DNA of 64,000 bases from Antedon mediterranea (taxonomy: Eukaryota; Echinodermata; Crinoidea; Comatulida; Antedonidae): assembly GCF_964355755.1 (NCBI RefSeq), contig NC_092671.1, positions 8,317,001 to 8,381,000 on the forward strand, given 5' to 3'. Below the pieces are notes generated by a model that saw only the letters and a list, made by a program, of their open reading frames with translations, did not search any database and was not told where the DNA came from. Shown piece by piece: positions 25,644-39,070 of this stretch. The position numbers were made by a program, and so were the translations under genes. How positions within the stretch are numbered: the first letter of the stretch is position 1; each line of letters begins with the position of its first letter.

Positions 25644-28600
25644 GGGAGGTATCCGAGACCGCGTCAATTTCACGCTAGTTCTTATTAAACCACATTGCAT
25701 GATCAGCATTTCAAAATGACACGCAAATCAACATCATTCTACTTTGTAGATGTTGTTAAACATTTCACAGACAAATTTGATTTAATCGTATTTGGGGCAT
25801 TAGCCTCCAACAAGTGCAAATTCATATCACACTAGATTGGTACTTGAGTATGGGAAGTTAGCTTAGCCTCCTTCGTACAGACTCCATTCAGATTTTTTTT
25901 AAATGTAGACTCATTCGTGTTTGTGTTTTGTTTATGACACTTATTTTGTTCTATCCTGTACTTTCTAATGCTCAGCGTTTTGAAAGTTTTTTTAAAGGGT
26001 TTGTTTGTGTATGTTTAAAAAAAAATATCTAGACACTTACACAGATACTTTATATAAAGATACACTAAATACTTTATAAAGGTTTTTAATGAGGCTCATT
26101 AATTTGTTGTTTTTAAAGAAAGTTTATACATATTTTGTTTGTATTTGTTTTAAAAAATAAGGCTTACTTTTCTATTTTATAAAGTTTACACACTTATTTT
26201 GTTTTGTTCTTATATTTACCAACTTTACGACGTACTCGCGTAGTTCAGTTGCTTTTCAGTACGGTAAATATTGTTCATCTTTTCCTATCTCTGTTTGCAC
26301 TACCGTCTACCGTGTTACTCTATGGTATTTCAAAGTCTGGTGATTGTGTTTAGTTAGCACTAATGTCTTTGTTTACCAACAAGTAAAATTGGTCACAACA
26401 TTCCTTCACTATCAGATAATACAAATGTTGAAAAGCATGACTTTGCAAAAACTGTATAATCAGCACATGATTACTAACTGTCATTATCGAAACAATTAAA
26501 CCCATCAAATTATTCTTCTAATACTCTATTGCTCAATTAATAAATCAATTGTCAAATTCAATAATAGTTATGGTTTAATATGAACTATTTAATTAAGTAT
26601 ATAGGTTTGAAAGTTATTGACATCTGATAATTTCCTTTTCACAGTATGTCGTCAACAGTTAAGATATTCCTGAATAACTGCATGAAACGTCACAATTCTG
26701 ATCATGGGCCTATATTTACATCTATATGTGTTTTCAATGACATTATACCGTAGGCCTAATACAGGTAAACGCGTATTCTCAAAGATAAATTTAGCAGTAT
26801 TTGATTTTTGCTAAGAAACATTATCAAAATATGGCGAATAGATAGACAATAGCAACACAAACATTAGTTTGTCCAGTTTGATGAAAATGAATGCACATTT
26901 TTTGGTGACATCTGGACCAGGCGCCTTTATAGAGATAGGAGCAAATTTGTTATGATAAAGTCGATTGATACAGGGTTAGGTCCCATAGGGCTAGCCCTTG
27001 ATTCATTTCACATCCTCTCGAAAGTTTTCTTTCACACCCCTGTTTTATTTCTTCTGTTATGTACAGTAGTAGGAGGTCTAGGCTGTGAAAGATCTTGAAG
27101 CAGGATGACACACACGCAGTCTCTTCTTCTGACAAATCACTGTCTGACAAAAAAGAAAGTGACAAGAAGCGTTCAAGGTGATCTAATTTAAATTTTATAA
27201 GTATAAATGATATCTAACGAACTTTAGAGAAGAAAGTATAGTTGTCTGCTCAGGTCAGGTCGTAACGGATCCACCCCAGAAAGTGCCCAGGGAGCTGAAC
27301 AACTTTAGAACACAAGTTTAGTTGTCAGAATTTTCTCACGGAATGATTGTCCCAAGATTCACCCTTCAAGAAGTGAAATCATTCTCTCCTCTTACTTCTC
27401 TTATTTTGTATCCTTTATGTTACGTACCATACAATCATTCTACATACAAAACAACTTTGTCAGTGAGGCGAAATGTTTTGACTTATTGCACACATACGGT
27501 ACCTAAAGCCTCCATAGAAGGCTCAATGGCCAAAAGTCATGATAAAATGTAAAACTATACGTACGCCACGTGACTATATTTAACTTTCAAATAATTAAAT
27601 AACTATTAATTAATAACCTATCAACAATTTAGCGTACTCGTCTTTACTTTTTATTTTATTTATTTCCCACCATACATACATTTTGTAGTTTGGCGTAAGC
27701 TCCGCTCATTTTTGTTTAAAAAAACTTTGATACGTTGGAAAATCATGATTAAAGCTGAATCGCTTGGTTTTCCTATATTCTCTGATACTACTGATTAACT
27801 AATGCCTGTGTAATACCTTAATCTCAACAGAATTACAATGTATTATTAAGATAACACACTGGGTACATATTGATAAATATGCAGAATGTGCTGTTCTAGA
27901 TTCAAAAGTAGCCTTATGGTAAACAGATATTATAGTCCCATAATATTTCGTAAATCATTTTTTTTTACATTCTGTAAATTCATTCTAGATGAAATCTTAC
28001 ATAACCTTGAAATCCGATTATTGATTTATTAAATAATTATTTAAATTAATTATTCATTAATTTTAGATACCACGGGGTTACTAAAGTATCAAAGGAACTT
28101 TATGGAGCAAATTTCCGCTCGACTCGGGCGATAACATTCAGTTTTCCTTTTTGCGTAACACTTATGAATCACACTTTTAAAATAAATCACATGTGTCTCT
28201 AAAAGTGTCATTTGTTTGTAATATTATAAGAAATACGATAGGTTACATAATAATGCAAAATCAACTAGATTTACAAATTTTTTCACCTTTTTTGGCTGTT
28301 ATGGATTTTTATTTGACTTTGAATTTGATGCTTTTTATTCAATTGAAATAAAGATACTGAGATATTATTAAACACTTCGTTACACAAGCAAAGTTCAATT
28401 ATTTGTTATTGAACGATATGGTGGATATTAATACATTTCCAATATAGGTAAATGAGAATGTTCATTTAATTTTCATTTGAAATGTCATCTTGTTGAATTA
28501 TTACTATATAAAGAAATGAAAAATCATCAATTCTTAATTTTGGTGAATTTTAATATTTGCATTTAGATTTTATGATTTATTTAAATTTTATTATTGATTT

Positions 28601-29639
28601 TAGTGGAACCTTAAAAATCGAGATCTTGTTGTCCTGAATAGGAGAGTAAACTAAACTACTAACAGTTCTAGATCTAATATCTAGAGAACAATTAAAAAAA
28701 GAAAAATAAAGTTTTTTAACTGTTTCTAAAGTGCTGACTTTGATTAGAGTACTGTGTACTGACTTATATTCTGTTTTAATTACACAGAATCCATATGGAT
28801 AGAACGATAAATAATTAACAGCCAAGTGGGAAACTGTAACACACATGCTTAAACTAACAACATTTGTACGTTGGTAGCGTTATCTACAACAATTAGGCAA
28901 TCAATCTGTATTCAATTTAGCCCGAGCAGACACGGGCCCTACTGTGGATAATATTCAATCATCAGGGCAAATGTGTACACGTGTAGTTTGTATGTACAAG
29001 CTTGTCTCTCTGGTTATAACATGCCATTTGTGCCTAGCATAGGATATTAGTTAGGACGGATTGCTCGTTGAGGTGCGGTTTTTATTCTAAGTTGAGGAAG
29101 CTCCGATTTCCCATGGTGTGTTGAAGTTGGTTTTCATTGAGGCTCTTTCGAATGAGAGATGACGTTGAGAACATAGGAGGATTTTTTGTTCTATATAACT
29201 ATCCAAATTTAATAACAAGCGATAGAAAAGTTTTTTATTACATAATTAGAAAATGGAGAAAAAAAATTAAGGAAATTGAAATAGGTTAAAAAACATTTGA
29301 ATTAGCAAACTATTCGGATATACTTTAGAGAACCGTTAATTTTCCAATTCAAACAATTATTGCAGTCATCAATATGTTAATTGTAAAATTACTTGTATAT
29401 ATTTATTTATTTAACAACATCTTTATATAACAGGATTACCCAATCAGCAACCTGTTCTCATTGTGGTCCTGTCTTAAATCGATATCTAGCTTTGAATGAA
29501 GTACAACTTGTGTTTTTGTCCAAGGTGTGCCAAACGTTCACGTCATGACTACAACTCTGTAACTACACATTATAAACTTTTTGTATTAATGAAATAATGT
29601 AATGTAAATAATCTATAATGTGTTTTTCGTTTGTTTTCT

Positions 29640-29845
29640 GTTGTTTTGGTGGTTTTTTCAGTTTGCTGTTTGTAAGTTATTTATTTATTTTATTTATTTA
29701 TTTTGTTATATTGCGTTTATTGGTCCTTGTGGGCATAGGTCCTTATACTTTATAGTAGAGGTTGCTTAATTATCTTTATCTTGAATGTATTGATAACTGA
29801 TTTATTTAATTTGTTAAAATGAATAAAATAAATGTCATTAAATTA
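29640..29845 (+). repeat. Retroposon-like 3' end, plus strand
   Basis: A T-rich stretch containing ATTGGTCCTTGTGGGCATAG is followed by AATGAATAAAATAAATGTCA, resembling a LINE 3' untranslated end with overlapping AATAAA signals. No ORF remains. Confidence 0.25.
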
Positions 29846-30970
29846 CGTCTCAAGTTATTTTTAAATTATGTTAATTACCAATTACTGTTGAAAATTGTAT
29901 GACTGATTCATGCAATGATAATCACATTGACAAAACTGAAGCGATCTAACGTTCGACGTGTTTCTTGTAAACTTGTATCTGCTTTACATTATTTTCGTTG
30001 ACATGCGTTAGTTAGTCTCACCCTTCTCGATATTAGCAGAATTTACCATTTCCTTGAATCTTATTAGTGAACTTGAACTCATCGTTGGCGTGCAATTCAT
30101 GCATATCGACCCCTTTTTAGCTGAGGCAGACATTTAACTATTTCGTCCTGGCTTGTCATAAAAATCACCTACTTTTTAGGCAAATTTACTTGAAAACAGG
30201 ATGTCTAAAATCGTTTGGAGCATGTATTGTTTTAGCTTAACTTGAGAAGCCTGTCATACAAACTACGGTAACTTTTTATGATCTGAACTGATCTTAACTA
30301 CGTGTTATGTAATTGGTATATTTTTTTTCATTTCGTTGGTATTAAGACCGCACATTCCAACCTATATATCTTTTCTTTTGATTTTTATTACTACTTTAAT
30401 GTCGAACTTACGTTTATGCTCATTTGTCGGTATGTTTGAGGACTAACTTTTGAAAGAAGGTTAACGAATTAAGTTGCTTTTTAAAAAGACAACAACTCTA
30501 GTAAGATCTCTATTTTAAAATGTTTTACATTATTTTTCATTATATCTCTGGTAAACCGGCAAATCAAACACATTTGGCTTCAAAACTGTTTTTAACCGAT
30601 TAAAAACACAGAAAAATAAAACAGATGTAAAGCAAATGAAGATCTAATTCTACCATCTTAATTGATTTTTTTCTGACAAAAATAACTTCGTTTCCTGAAA
30701 AAAAGGACACCTGGGTTAAAAAAGATCACGCACATTAAAAAAGTACTCACAACGGACATGACTTGGCAGAAAAAAATTAACTTTTTTGATCTGTTACTTT
30801 TCATCAATCAGAGTGTATGCTTTGTGTGGAAGGTTGGTGTTGTTTAATTTGAGGGCTTATTGCAACCGGTAGATTAGCAGGTGTCCTGATTAAAATCTAC
30901 TAATTAGAATCAAAAGTCATTTCACTTTTAATAATATTTGAATGTAGGACCTGCACTTGTCAAAATTGTA

Positions 30971-32418
30971 TAACTATATAGGCCCTGGAAGTAATACTAA
31001 TTGTATTTCTCTAGTGATGAAGGGATTGTATTTCAAACAAAACATTGGTATAACTATATAGGCCCTGGAAGTAATACTAATTGTATTTCTCTAGTGATGA
31101 AGGGATTGTATTTCAAACAAAACATTGGTATAACTATATAGGCCCTGGAAGTAATACTAATTGTATTTCTCTTGTGATGAAGGGATTGTATTTCAAACAA
31201 AACATTGATATAACTATATAGGCCCTGGAAGTAATACTAATTTTATTTCTCTTGTGATGAAGGGATTGTATTTCAAACAAAACATTGGTATAACTATATA
31301 GGCCCTGGAAGTAATACTAATTGTATTTCTCTAGTGATGAAGGGATTGTATTTCAAACAAAACATTGGTATAACTATATAGGCCCTGGAAGTAATACTAA
31401 TTGTATTTCTCTTGTGATGAAGGGATTGTATTTCAAACAAAACATTGGTATAACTATATAGGCCCTGGAAGTAATACTAATTGTATTTCTCTAGTGATGA
31501 AGGGATTGTATTTCAAACAAAACATTGGTATAACTATATAGGCCCTGGAAGTAATACTAATTGTATTTCTCTAGTGATGAAGGGATTGTATTTCAAACAA
31601 AACATTGGTATAACTATATAGGCCCTGGAAGTAATACTAATTGTATTTCTCTTGTGATGAAGGGATTGTATTTCAAACAAAACATTGGTATAACTATATA
31701 GGCCCTGGAAGTAATACTAATTTTATTTCTCTTGTGATGAAGGGATTGTATTTCAAACAAAACATTGGTATAACTATATAGGCCCTGGAAGTAATACTAA
31801 TTGTATTTCTCTAGTGATGAAGGGATTGTATTTCAAACAAAACATTGGTATAACTATATAGGCCCTGGAAGTAATACTAATTGTATTTCTCTTGTGATGA
31901 AGGGATTGTATTTCAAACAAAACATTGGTATAACTATATAGGCCCTGGAAGTAATACTAATTGTATTTCTCTAGTGATGAAGGGATTGTATTTCAAACAA
32001 AACATTGGTATAACTATAATAGGCCCTGGAAGTAATACTAATTTAATTTCTCTCCTAGTGTATGGAGGGATTGTATTTCAAACAAAACATTGGCATAACT
32101 ATATAGGCCCTGGAAGTAATACTAATTTTATTTCTCTAGTGTATATGGAGGAATTGTATTTCAAACAAAACATTGGTATAACTATATAGGCCCTGGAAGT
32201 AATACTAATTTTACTTCTCTGTGTATATGGAGGGATTGTATTTCAAACAAAACATTGGTATAACTATATAGGCCCTGGAAGTAATACTAATTTTATTTCT
32301 CTAGTGTATGAAGGGATTGTATTTCAAACAAAACATTGGTATAACTATATAGGCCCTGGAAGTAATACTAATTTTATTTCTCTAGTGCATGGAGGGACTC
32401 TTATTTCAAACAAAACAT
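30971..32418. repeat. 80-bp tandem array, 18 copies, with 480-bp higher-order repeat
   Basis: The phrase AGGGATTGTATTTCAAACAA recurs every exactly 80 bp from 31021 to 31981 (13 copies), then at slightly irregular spacing in about five more diverged copies to 32418. Two diagnostic sites (CTCTAGTG versus CTCTTGTG, and TTGTATTT versus TTTTATTT) follow the order A A T T' A T, then A A T T' A T, then A across copies 1-13, so six units (480 bp) form a higher-order repeat. The left and centre are homogenised; the right edge carries indels and substitutions. The 80-bp period is not a multiple of three, so it is not coding. Confidence 0.95.
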
Positions 32419-35379
32419 TGTATAGAGTGTCTCAAAGAGTGGCAACGGATGACCACTGTCTCTAAGGTGGCCCGCCATACTAATACTCAAAGCATACCGT
32501 ATACCTAACATATACAATTTAACGAACATGGATTATTTCCTAGCCTATACCTAGAGTTATGCGGAATATGATCGTTTACAGTAATTATCTTAAAGAATAA
32601 AATAAGACAATTAAAATAATAAGACAATTAAAACAGTATATTTAAGGTGATGTCATAAATGTATAGGGCCTACCAATACTCCAAAAATAAAAAATAAATT
32701 AAATCAATATAAATGAAAACGGAATATCAGCATTAATATGATTTATCCATTAATATAGAACAAATTATATCATTTACAGGCTTATAACTGTTTTTATCTC
32801 TAAAATGTCATATGCCTTTAATAAATAATCCATGTTCGCTTGAATTGCAATAATGTAGGCCTAGGCCATATACAAGAACAAAATAATCGATTTGTTTTTG
32901 TGAAAAACTCCCGATTTAAACACAACACTTTCAGTTCAGCTTTTTTCAAGTAGTAAACTGTAATTTCGTTAAGACATGACACGAAACCTTCACAAAATAT
33001 TTACCACATCCCTTGTGTTCTTTGTCTTAACAGCGATGAGTTTATGACTGTATTTGTTGTCTTATTCATTCAAAATATGCCGAGAATTGTGCGGAATATA
33101 GTCGTTTACACTTTGCACTTGTCGAAATAAGTTAAGGCAAAACATAGGTGACAGCGTCCACCTGTGAATTGCGGTGCGTTAAAACGGTATAAAGGAAACG
33201 AACAGAAATTATCAAATTTAACTGAGATGGTCATCGTGTTGACAAGAGATGGCGCTCTTCATATATTTTACAACATCATGCATGCAATATTTCCATTTCC
33301 ATATTACACTATTAAATTGTAATACTGATCCAATCTATAACAATGCTACTATATTAACTTTACATTTAAATTATTTTGTCCACGTCTCTCATTCGATTAG
33401 CAACAGTATTTTGGTTGATTTCTTATCTTAATCGTAAAAGATACTAAAAAAAAAATTAACATATTGTTAGATTTCCGAAAGGCCTATGAAAATTAGATAA
33501 AATTACTGTTTCCTTTCAAATTAAATTGTTGATACTATTAATACAGTTTGTGCCTACATGATTATCTCGGGACCGTTCTATGGTTACCACCAGGTAGGCT
33601 TACTTCATCAAAGCTTCCATGAATGGATGTAGGCCTACGGGTTGGGAGCAGAAAAACTAGTAGACCATACCCAGTACCGTTTTGATTACGATCAATCGGG
33701 AAATTACCTCACGAGAAATAGGTTACTTACTTGGTTTATCTGCAATGATTGCCTACTGTTTCAACTTTTTTTATTTTTTCATTCATTCAAATAATTAGGT
33801 TTTTTTAACTTATGTACAGTACTTGTTTTAAATACATAGCGCCCTCTACACAAGTACGTAACCTTTATAGAGGATAGGACACAAATATGATTACCTCACT
33901 TCACAATATCTCAATACTTGCATCCAACAAAATCATTTTCTTTTAATATTGTATCGCAGCTTCCGTGGAAAAATATGATTAAATAAAAGTGTGTCATTTC
34001 CATTACGTGGCTTTGATATCAAACTGGTGAGCCACATTATGTAATCATTATGAACATAAAATAACAACATTGAACCATAATGTCCTTTTCATTCATGCCA
34101 CAAAAAAGATAACACAATTGTTACATCATCATGCAGTGTAGTCATACATTGTCTGGTGTTTGTATAGGATGTTAAAGAACATACCTATTTCACATACCAC
34201 ACAAATGATAACACGTTATACCTATACATGCAATGTGATCATACATTGTCTGATGTATAGAACTATGCTGTGAAAATGTATAAGTATGTCGATAATCAAT
34301 CCGATATGAGAGAACAGGATCCAAATTATATATTCTTCGAGACTACTGAGAGAAATAGTCGCATTGTACTCGAAACTGGAACATTTAATTTAACTGGAAT
34401 TTAACATGGAAACTTTCAGATCCAGGATGAGGCATATAGTGATGTCTCGTCTGTCTAGACTTAAAAGCTCTATAATTCAAAACTTCATGTACAAGTATCT
34501 AAAATATAAAAAAAAACACAAAATTGTATTTGTAGATTGGCCCATACTGACCTGATTTTGAAATGTTTGACAATCTGGGATATTGTATTTACTATACCAC
34601 AACCGCGACGAGGATAACGGTATATTCTATATGATAAGATTACTTATAGCCGGTTAATCCCAACTCGTTTTATCACCTCCGCTATAATAATCCAAAATCA
34701 AGGTAAATCCATTCAATTTACAATCCTAACAAGAATCTGGAGTAAGAACGAAGTTTAACGACTTTCACAAATTAATGACTTTCTCGACGTTTTTATTTTT
34801 CATTCATTTTCATGTTTATCATAGTCCTATAGGCCTATTAATGTTACGATGAACAACATGGTACGTCATGTGTTATTCGCTGTAAGTCAGTTCAATTCAA
34901 GTTCCACAATTAAAATTCATCTTGTTTGACTTAAGTTAATAATTCTAATGTTTTTGGGGTTTTTATTTTTTTATGTGGATATATTTATAGGAGGGACATC
35001 ATTTGTGTCCCTCGGTGATTTACGGTATTGTTTTCATCGTGCCAAAGTTTCGGCTCTGCTCTTCAGTGATTTACGTGCGCGCCCTTTTCCATGTATAGGC
35101 CTAGCCTATCTGTCTTTTTCTTGTTTTGTTTTGTATTGATGGTACTTTACGGTAGGCCTACTCGCCACTATTTGTTTGACTTTTTTAATCATTGTACATT
35201 TTCCCACCCTTAATCCCCTTCCCACCTTCAAACGACCTTGAAAACGGAAGTCGCTTGTCTAAATGATAATTCACTGAACCGTACAGTATAATGTTTGCCA
35301 TTTATATTGATATTTCAGTTCATAGTTCACGCAAATATTAATAAGCCAAATATAACACTACTATAAATTCATATCGAAT
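32419..35379. other. Intergenic upstream of NFE2L, no gene seen
   Basis: AT-rich with a loose duplication at 34119-34260 (CATACATTGTCTGGTGT and CATACATTGTCTGATGT). A CTCF-like word at 33836-33849 is listed separately. No exon is supported. Confidence 0.45.
33836..33849 (-). promoter_or_regulatory. CTCF-like motif
   Basis: The minus strand reads GTAGAGGGCGCTAT, matching the core AG(A/G)(G/T)GGCGC(T)A of the animal CTCF consensus. A similar word on the plus strand lies at 48965-48978, so the two flank the NFE2L locus, pointing outward. Single short motifs are weak evidence. Confidence 0.2.
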
Positions 35380-35724
35380 CCGATTGGCTACTGATGACGT
35401 TAGGCACTAATACGCCAGTACTGCCGCTCTGCTTCAGTGCGTTGACGATGTTATGAGGCGTTTATATTATACAGAGCTGCATTTTTGGACTGAAATGTAA
35501 TTCATTGGGGTTAGAAAGCGTAACTGAGACTCTGACGTAATAATTGTCAGTTTTTAATTCATTAAATCGTCTGCAACCGAAGTCTTGTTTTCATTTTGAA
35601 CAAAATAAACAGTGAAGCTACTTGAGAGGGTATTTTACACGGGGTTTTGAATTAACGACAGTCGGCCTAAAAGGTGGTGTCACCATAATAGTAGATAGAT
35701 ATCGCATTTGAGTATCATACAGAA
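35380..35724 (+). promoter_or_regulatory. Putative promoter and 5'UTR of short NFE2L isoform
   Basis: The interval before the proposed alternative first exon has more CpG than its surroundings and contains ATF/CREB-type words TGACGTTA (about 35395) and TGACGTAA (35533-35540). An in-frame TAG at 35692-35694 lies before the ATG at 35725, so the reading frame starts at that ATG rather than further upstream. No perfect antioxidant response element (TGACnnnGC) was seen. Confidence 0.35.
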
Positions 35725-35787
35725 ATGATCGAAATAGAGACAGAGTTCCCAATGGAAACAGGCTCTCCAAAAAGTGTCTCAATGGAG
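35725..35787 (+). CDS. NFE2L2: NFE2L alternative first exon (NRF2-like, no ER anchor)
   Basis: An ATG with G at -3 opens 21 codons, MIEIETEFPMETGSPKSVSM-E, ending at a GAG/GTAGGT donor (GT 35788-35789). The intron is phase 0, the same phase as the acceptor at 42643-42644 before DMDMIERLWRQDIDMG. Joined, the product would be 598 residues and start with an acidic-hydrophobic pattern like vertebrate NRF2, whose own short first exon also ends immediately before DMDLIDILWRQDIDLG. This isoform lacks the membrane anchor of exon 39790-40278 and would be cytosolic or nuclear and KEAP1-controlled. Alternatively, the exon may splice to the acceptor at 39636-39637, where the frame soon stops, making it only a leader with a short upstream ORF. 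The coding potential is seen; the splicing is inferred. Confidence 0.55.
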
Positions 35788-36885
35788 GTAGGTTTTATTA
35801 GAAAATTACTTATGTATGTTTTTCGCAAATAATATTGGTAAAGGTTAAAATAACAAGCCCACCTGGCGGAGTATATTTTGTCTACCAGAACTTACGCCTC
35901 ACCGACTAGACTGTGCTTATGTAGGCTACGATACCGGTAGGTACTTAACTGCTGTAAAAATTATCCTCTATTTTTATGTGAACGTAAAATGTTACATTGA
36001 CAAATTGTCACATGGGGTCAATCTGTGATGATGTGACATTTGGTTCGTACTATCTTAAAGTATGCGCCCTGTTTATCCATCAGGAAGTTTTAAAAACAGG
36101 GAATACTACACTGTGAAAAATTGTCAGCTCAACATCACTTTGTGATGATGAGATGTCTGATATTAAGAATGCTAATATTAATAAATATATTAATGGCCTA
36201 GATATTTTTTAATGTGTATGCAAAATTGGTAACCTAGATTGTTATCAACATTATTCTTGTTGACAAAGTGAAAGTATATAGCCCTATACTGTTAGTAACG
36301 AGACAACATCACATGTTGCTCACTTCCTACCTTCGGTCACTAGTCACACAAATGGACTTATTTGGTACTTTACACAGACTATTGAACTTTATAATTACAC
36401 CCTATTGTTTATTATTATTGACTAATAGCATTCAGGAATATCCATTACTATATTATATTAAAGGTAGGCCTACATCTTCCTGAAATCAACATTACCAATT
36501 GGCACAAATGTTTAAAATACAAATCTGGGCATTTTTGTGACGAGTTAATTTGAGTTCTTACAAATACAACCAAATTATTAAATGTTCACTGTTATTTTAA
36601 ATAAAACATAATTTTAATTGCCAACTTAATCAATGTTTATTTTATTGTAGTGTATACTTAAACTTGTAACCTATTAAAAGTTCATTAATATTCATAAGAT
36701 AAGGTTGGTTCTACGGTTAGTTAAACTTTAATGCAGCGTTATTTATTCAATACCGGAAAGTCTATTTTATCGTAGCACTTGGTTCTGAATGGACTGTAAA
36801 CATATCTGACAGGTTCTGTATTTATATAAACATCACAAGACTGATTATACTGTAAATCATGCCATTTGATCATCTTGTGTCTTTA

Positions 36886-36900
36886 GTTGCTATGGTTACC
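36886..36900. promoter_or_regulatory. RFX X-box-like motif
   Basis: GTTGCTATGGTTACC is two imperfect half-sites separated by AT, near the X-box consensus GTNRCC(AT)GGYAAC. It lies in the presumed first intron. It could be an RFX site or chance. Confidence 0.2.
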
Positions 36901-37244
36901 ATAGAAATTAAGTATGTAGAACATTCTAGGACAGTTAGTACATCCAGGAACAGTCAATAGATGGATGTTCTATACCACTTGCCCAACTTACAAAGTGAAA
37001 AACTCTACATCAGGGACAGATCCATGCATTTTCAATTAACAGTTGCCAAACTTTACAAAGTGAAAACACAAAACAGTGTTTTCCTTGTTTTGTATCATTA
37101 GAAATACTTAAACTTGTCATATCCACTTCTGCATAGAGTTATAAATATCTCATATTAAAAATAGTGAACATTTTTTGTTTTGACAGGAAAAATAAACTCA
37201 AAGAAACTTTAAGTATAGCGTCAGGCTAATTATATGCATTTGCA

Positions 37245-37500
37245 GGGCTCGAAATTCACCCTACTAAACTAGCAATTTGCTAAGTAGATTTTTCATAATT
37301 GCTAGTTGAAAATTAACTAGCTAATGTTTACTGAGGTTGTACATTTTTAATTACTTTTTAGTGTAGCAAAATGTGCGGTTCTCTTGACTTGTAAATTAAA
37401 CTTTTTGTAGAATTAATTAATTTGCCAAAATGTGCTTGTTGATTATTTGTTCATTTTGCTAGTTAGATTTCTTACACTAGCAAAGGGTGAATATTATCGT
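37245..37500. repeat. Diverged repeat with CTAGCAA/TTGCTAG arms
   Basis: The segment starts GGGCTCGAAATTCACCC and ends CTAGCAAAGGGTGAATATT. Words such as ACTAGCAATTTGCTAA, TTGCTAGTT and TTGCTAGTTAG recur between, so it can fold back. The GGGCTCGAAATT start is a pattern I associate with a widespread invertebrate repeat, from memory only. Confidence 0.3.
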
Positions 37501-38889
37501 AAACTTTGAGTCCCCAATTGAATCACTTTTTTAGAAAAATATATTGAAAAATGAACAAATACAAACTATATGTTTATTTGCAACAACAAAAAAATGCATT
37601 AAAATACAAATCTATAGAAAATGCCCCACTAGTGTTCTGTGTATCTCCTTATATCAATGGCTACTTAAAGATAATCACAGTATTAAACTTAATTAAAGTG
37701 TACTTATTGCACCAAGTAATATTACCATATGTTTTCAAATAAAGAGATAATTTTTATTATCAGTAGATATATTATCCTTAAATACATTTATATTGTAAAT
37801 AGTTAAATTTAACTGACAAACAAAACAATGGGTTGTATTAGTCCTAGGCCTAAAAATAATGCAATTTGTGAACAGGTGATCTTGGAATGTGTAGTAAGGG
37901 GTAACATAGGATGGCAAGAGCAAACATTGTTATCAGAGACCTACTGTATGAGCAGTAATGATAAAATCTGTATTATCTTCCAGTTAATTGAACCATATTA
38001 GCTTGGGTGTGTTCATGTGAACGTGTTGCAATTGTTGTAATCTAATATCTAGGTACGAGTTCAACCCTTTGAATATAAACGCTATTTTATCGCCTATACA
38101 ATTGTTATTTAAACTAAGGTAAAGGTTAAACTTCCAAAGAGGGATGGGGTTTAGAATGATTTCAGATAAATTCTTTATTACACAATTAGTCAGCTACTGA
38201 TGTATTCAATTCAATTCAACTTGAAGTGAATGAAGGTACATTGGATACATTCTTACTAACTTGTTTTTCAGGTTAAACACATTTTTTGTTTCATTATTAC
38301 TACAAAATTATTGTTTTATTATTTATGAAATAGCATATGTACCATTCAATTATAAATATAACTATTTAAATTTATGACTAGAAATAATCTGTTTACAGTA
38401 TTATTATATTGGGTATTGAATATAAAAGTGAGAAAAATTAATATATCAATATAAAAATAATGTTTAATATTTGTTCATAACCAACCTGAAATATAAGTAC
38501 TGTACGTATATCCTAATTTTAATTAGCTTTAATTATGGTAAATCAAATAACTTTTTTTAATATGTGCTGTATTACTATTTTTAATTAATATTAAAAATAA
38601 GGCCACCACTATACAATATTATTATAATAATAAAATGTATCATCAATATAATATGCAAAAACTTATGAACTATTCCAGCAGTACTTTGTATGACCAAAAT
38701 TAATTTACTTTGGGTGTTGAATTTCTTAGGTCAGGTAAAAATAATGATATCCGAAAATAATTAATTCATTCAAAATTGACATTCCTTAGTTGTATTATTA
38801 GATGGAGTCAATTGTTGTAGTTGTAGTCTTAATATTATTTTTGCTATATTCGGTACAATATATAGATTACAATAGCTTGTGTACCTTTA

Positions 38890-39070
38890 ATTTGCATTGA
38901 CGTCACAATCTCTTAGACTTCCTCGTGACGACATTTCTATAGCAAAGGGCGCACGCTCAATAAATGACATCATTTACTATTTTAGAGACATATCCCATCT
39001 TTCCCCAATTTGCTGATTCAATGAAAAGCGCCACCTCTCGGTCGTCGTCTAGAAGATTCTTTTTTGTCAG
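38890..39070 (+). promoter_or_regulatory. Putative stress-type promoter of ER-anchored NFE2L isoform
   Basis: Within 180 bp lie a perfect CRE palindrome TGACGTCA (38898-38905), a CRE-like TGACATCA (about 38983), a near-MARE TGCTGATTCA (39011-39020, one mismatch to TGCTGAGTCA) and a heat-shock-element-like TCTAGAAGATTCT (39048-39060). The start codon is 720 bp downstream. The sites suit a gene that responds to proteotoxic or oxidative stress and could allow autoregulation, but they are short words without conservation evidence. Confidence 0.35.

Larger units (their letters stand above)
24170..30970. other. Intergenic or intronic, no supported exon
   Basis: Contains an (AAT)n microsatellite (about 24597-24619), an E2F-like promoter patch (25605-25643) and a retroposon tail (29640-29845). 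A short Ser/Lys/Asp-rich frame near 27108-27178 was considered and rejected. The rest is AT-rich and featureless. Confidence 0.4.
35788..38889. other. Presumed first intron of short NFE2L isoform
   Basis: AT-rich, without further exons seen. It holds an RFX-like X-box (36886-36900) and a diverged repeat with CTAGCAA/TTGCTAG words (37245-37500). Confidence 0.4.

Noticed and set aside
27108-27178. Possible Ser/Lys/Asp-rich exon SSSDKSLSDKKESDKKRSR
   Set aside because: The acceptor side lacks a pyrimidine tract, and the frame is short and low-complexity.
31881-32189. 102-codon frame in the tandem array
   Set aside because: It is produced by the 80-bp repeat reading through; the unit length is not a multiple of three and codons shift between copies.
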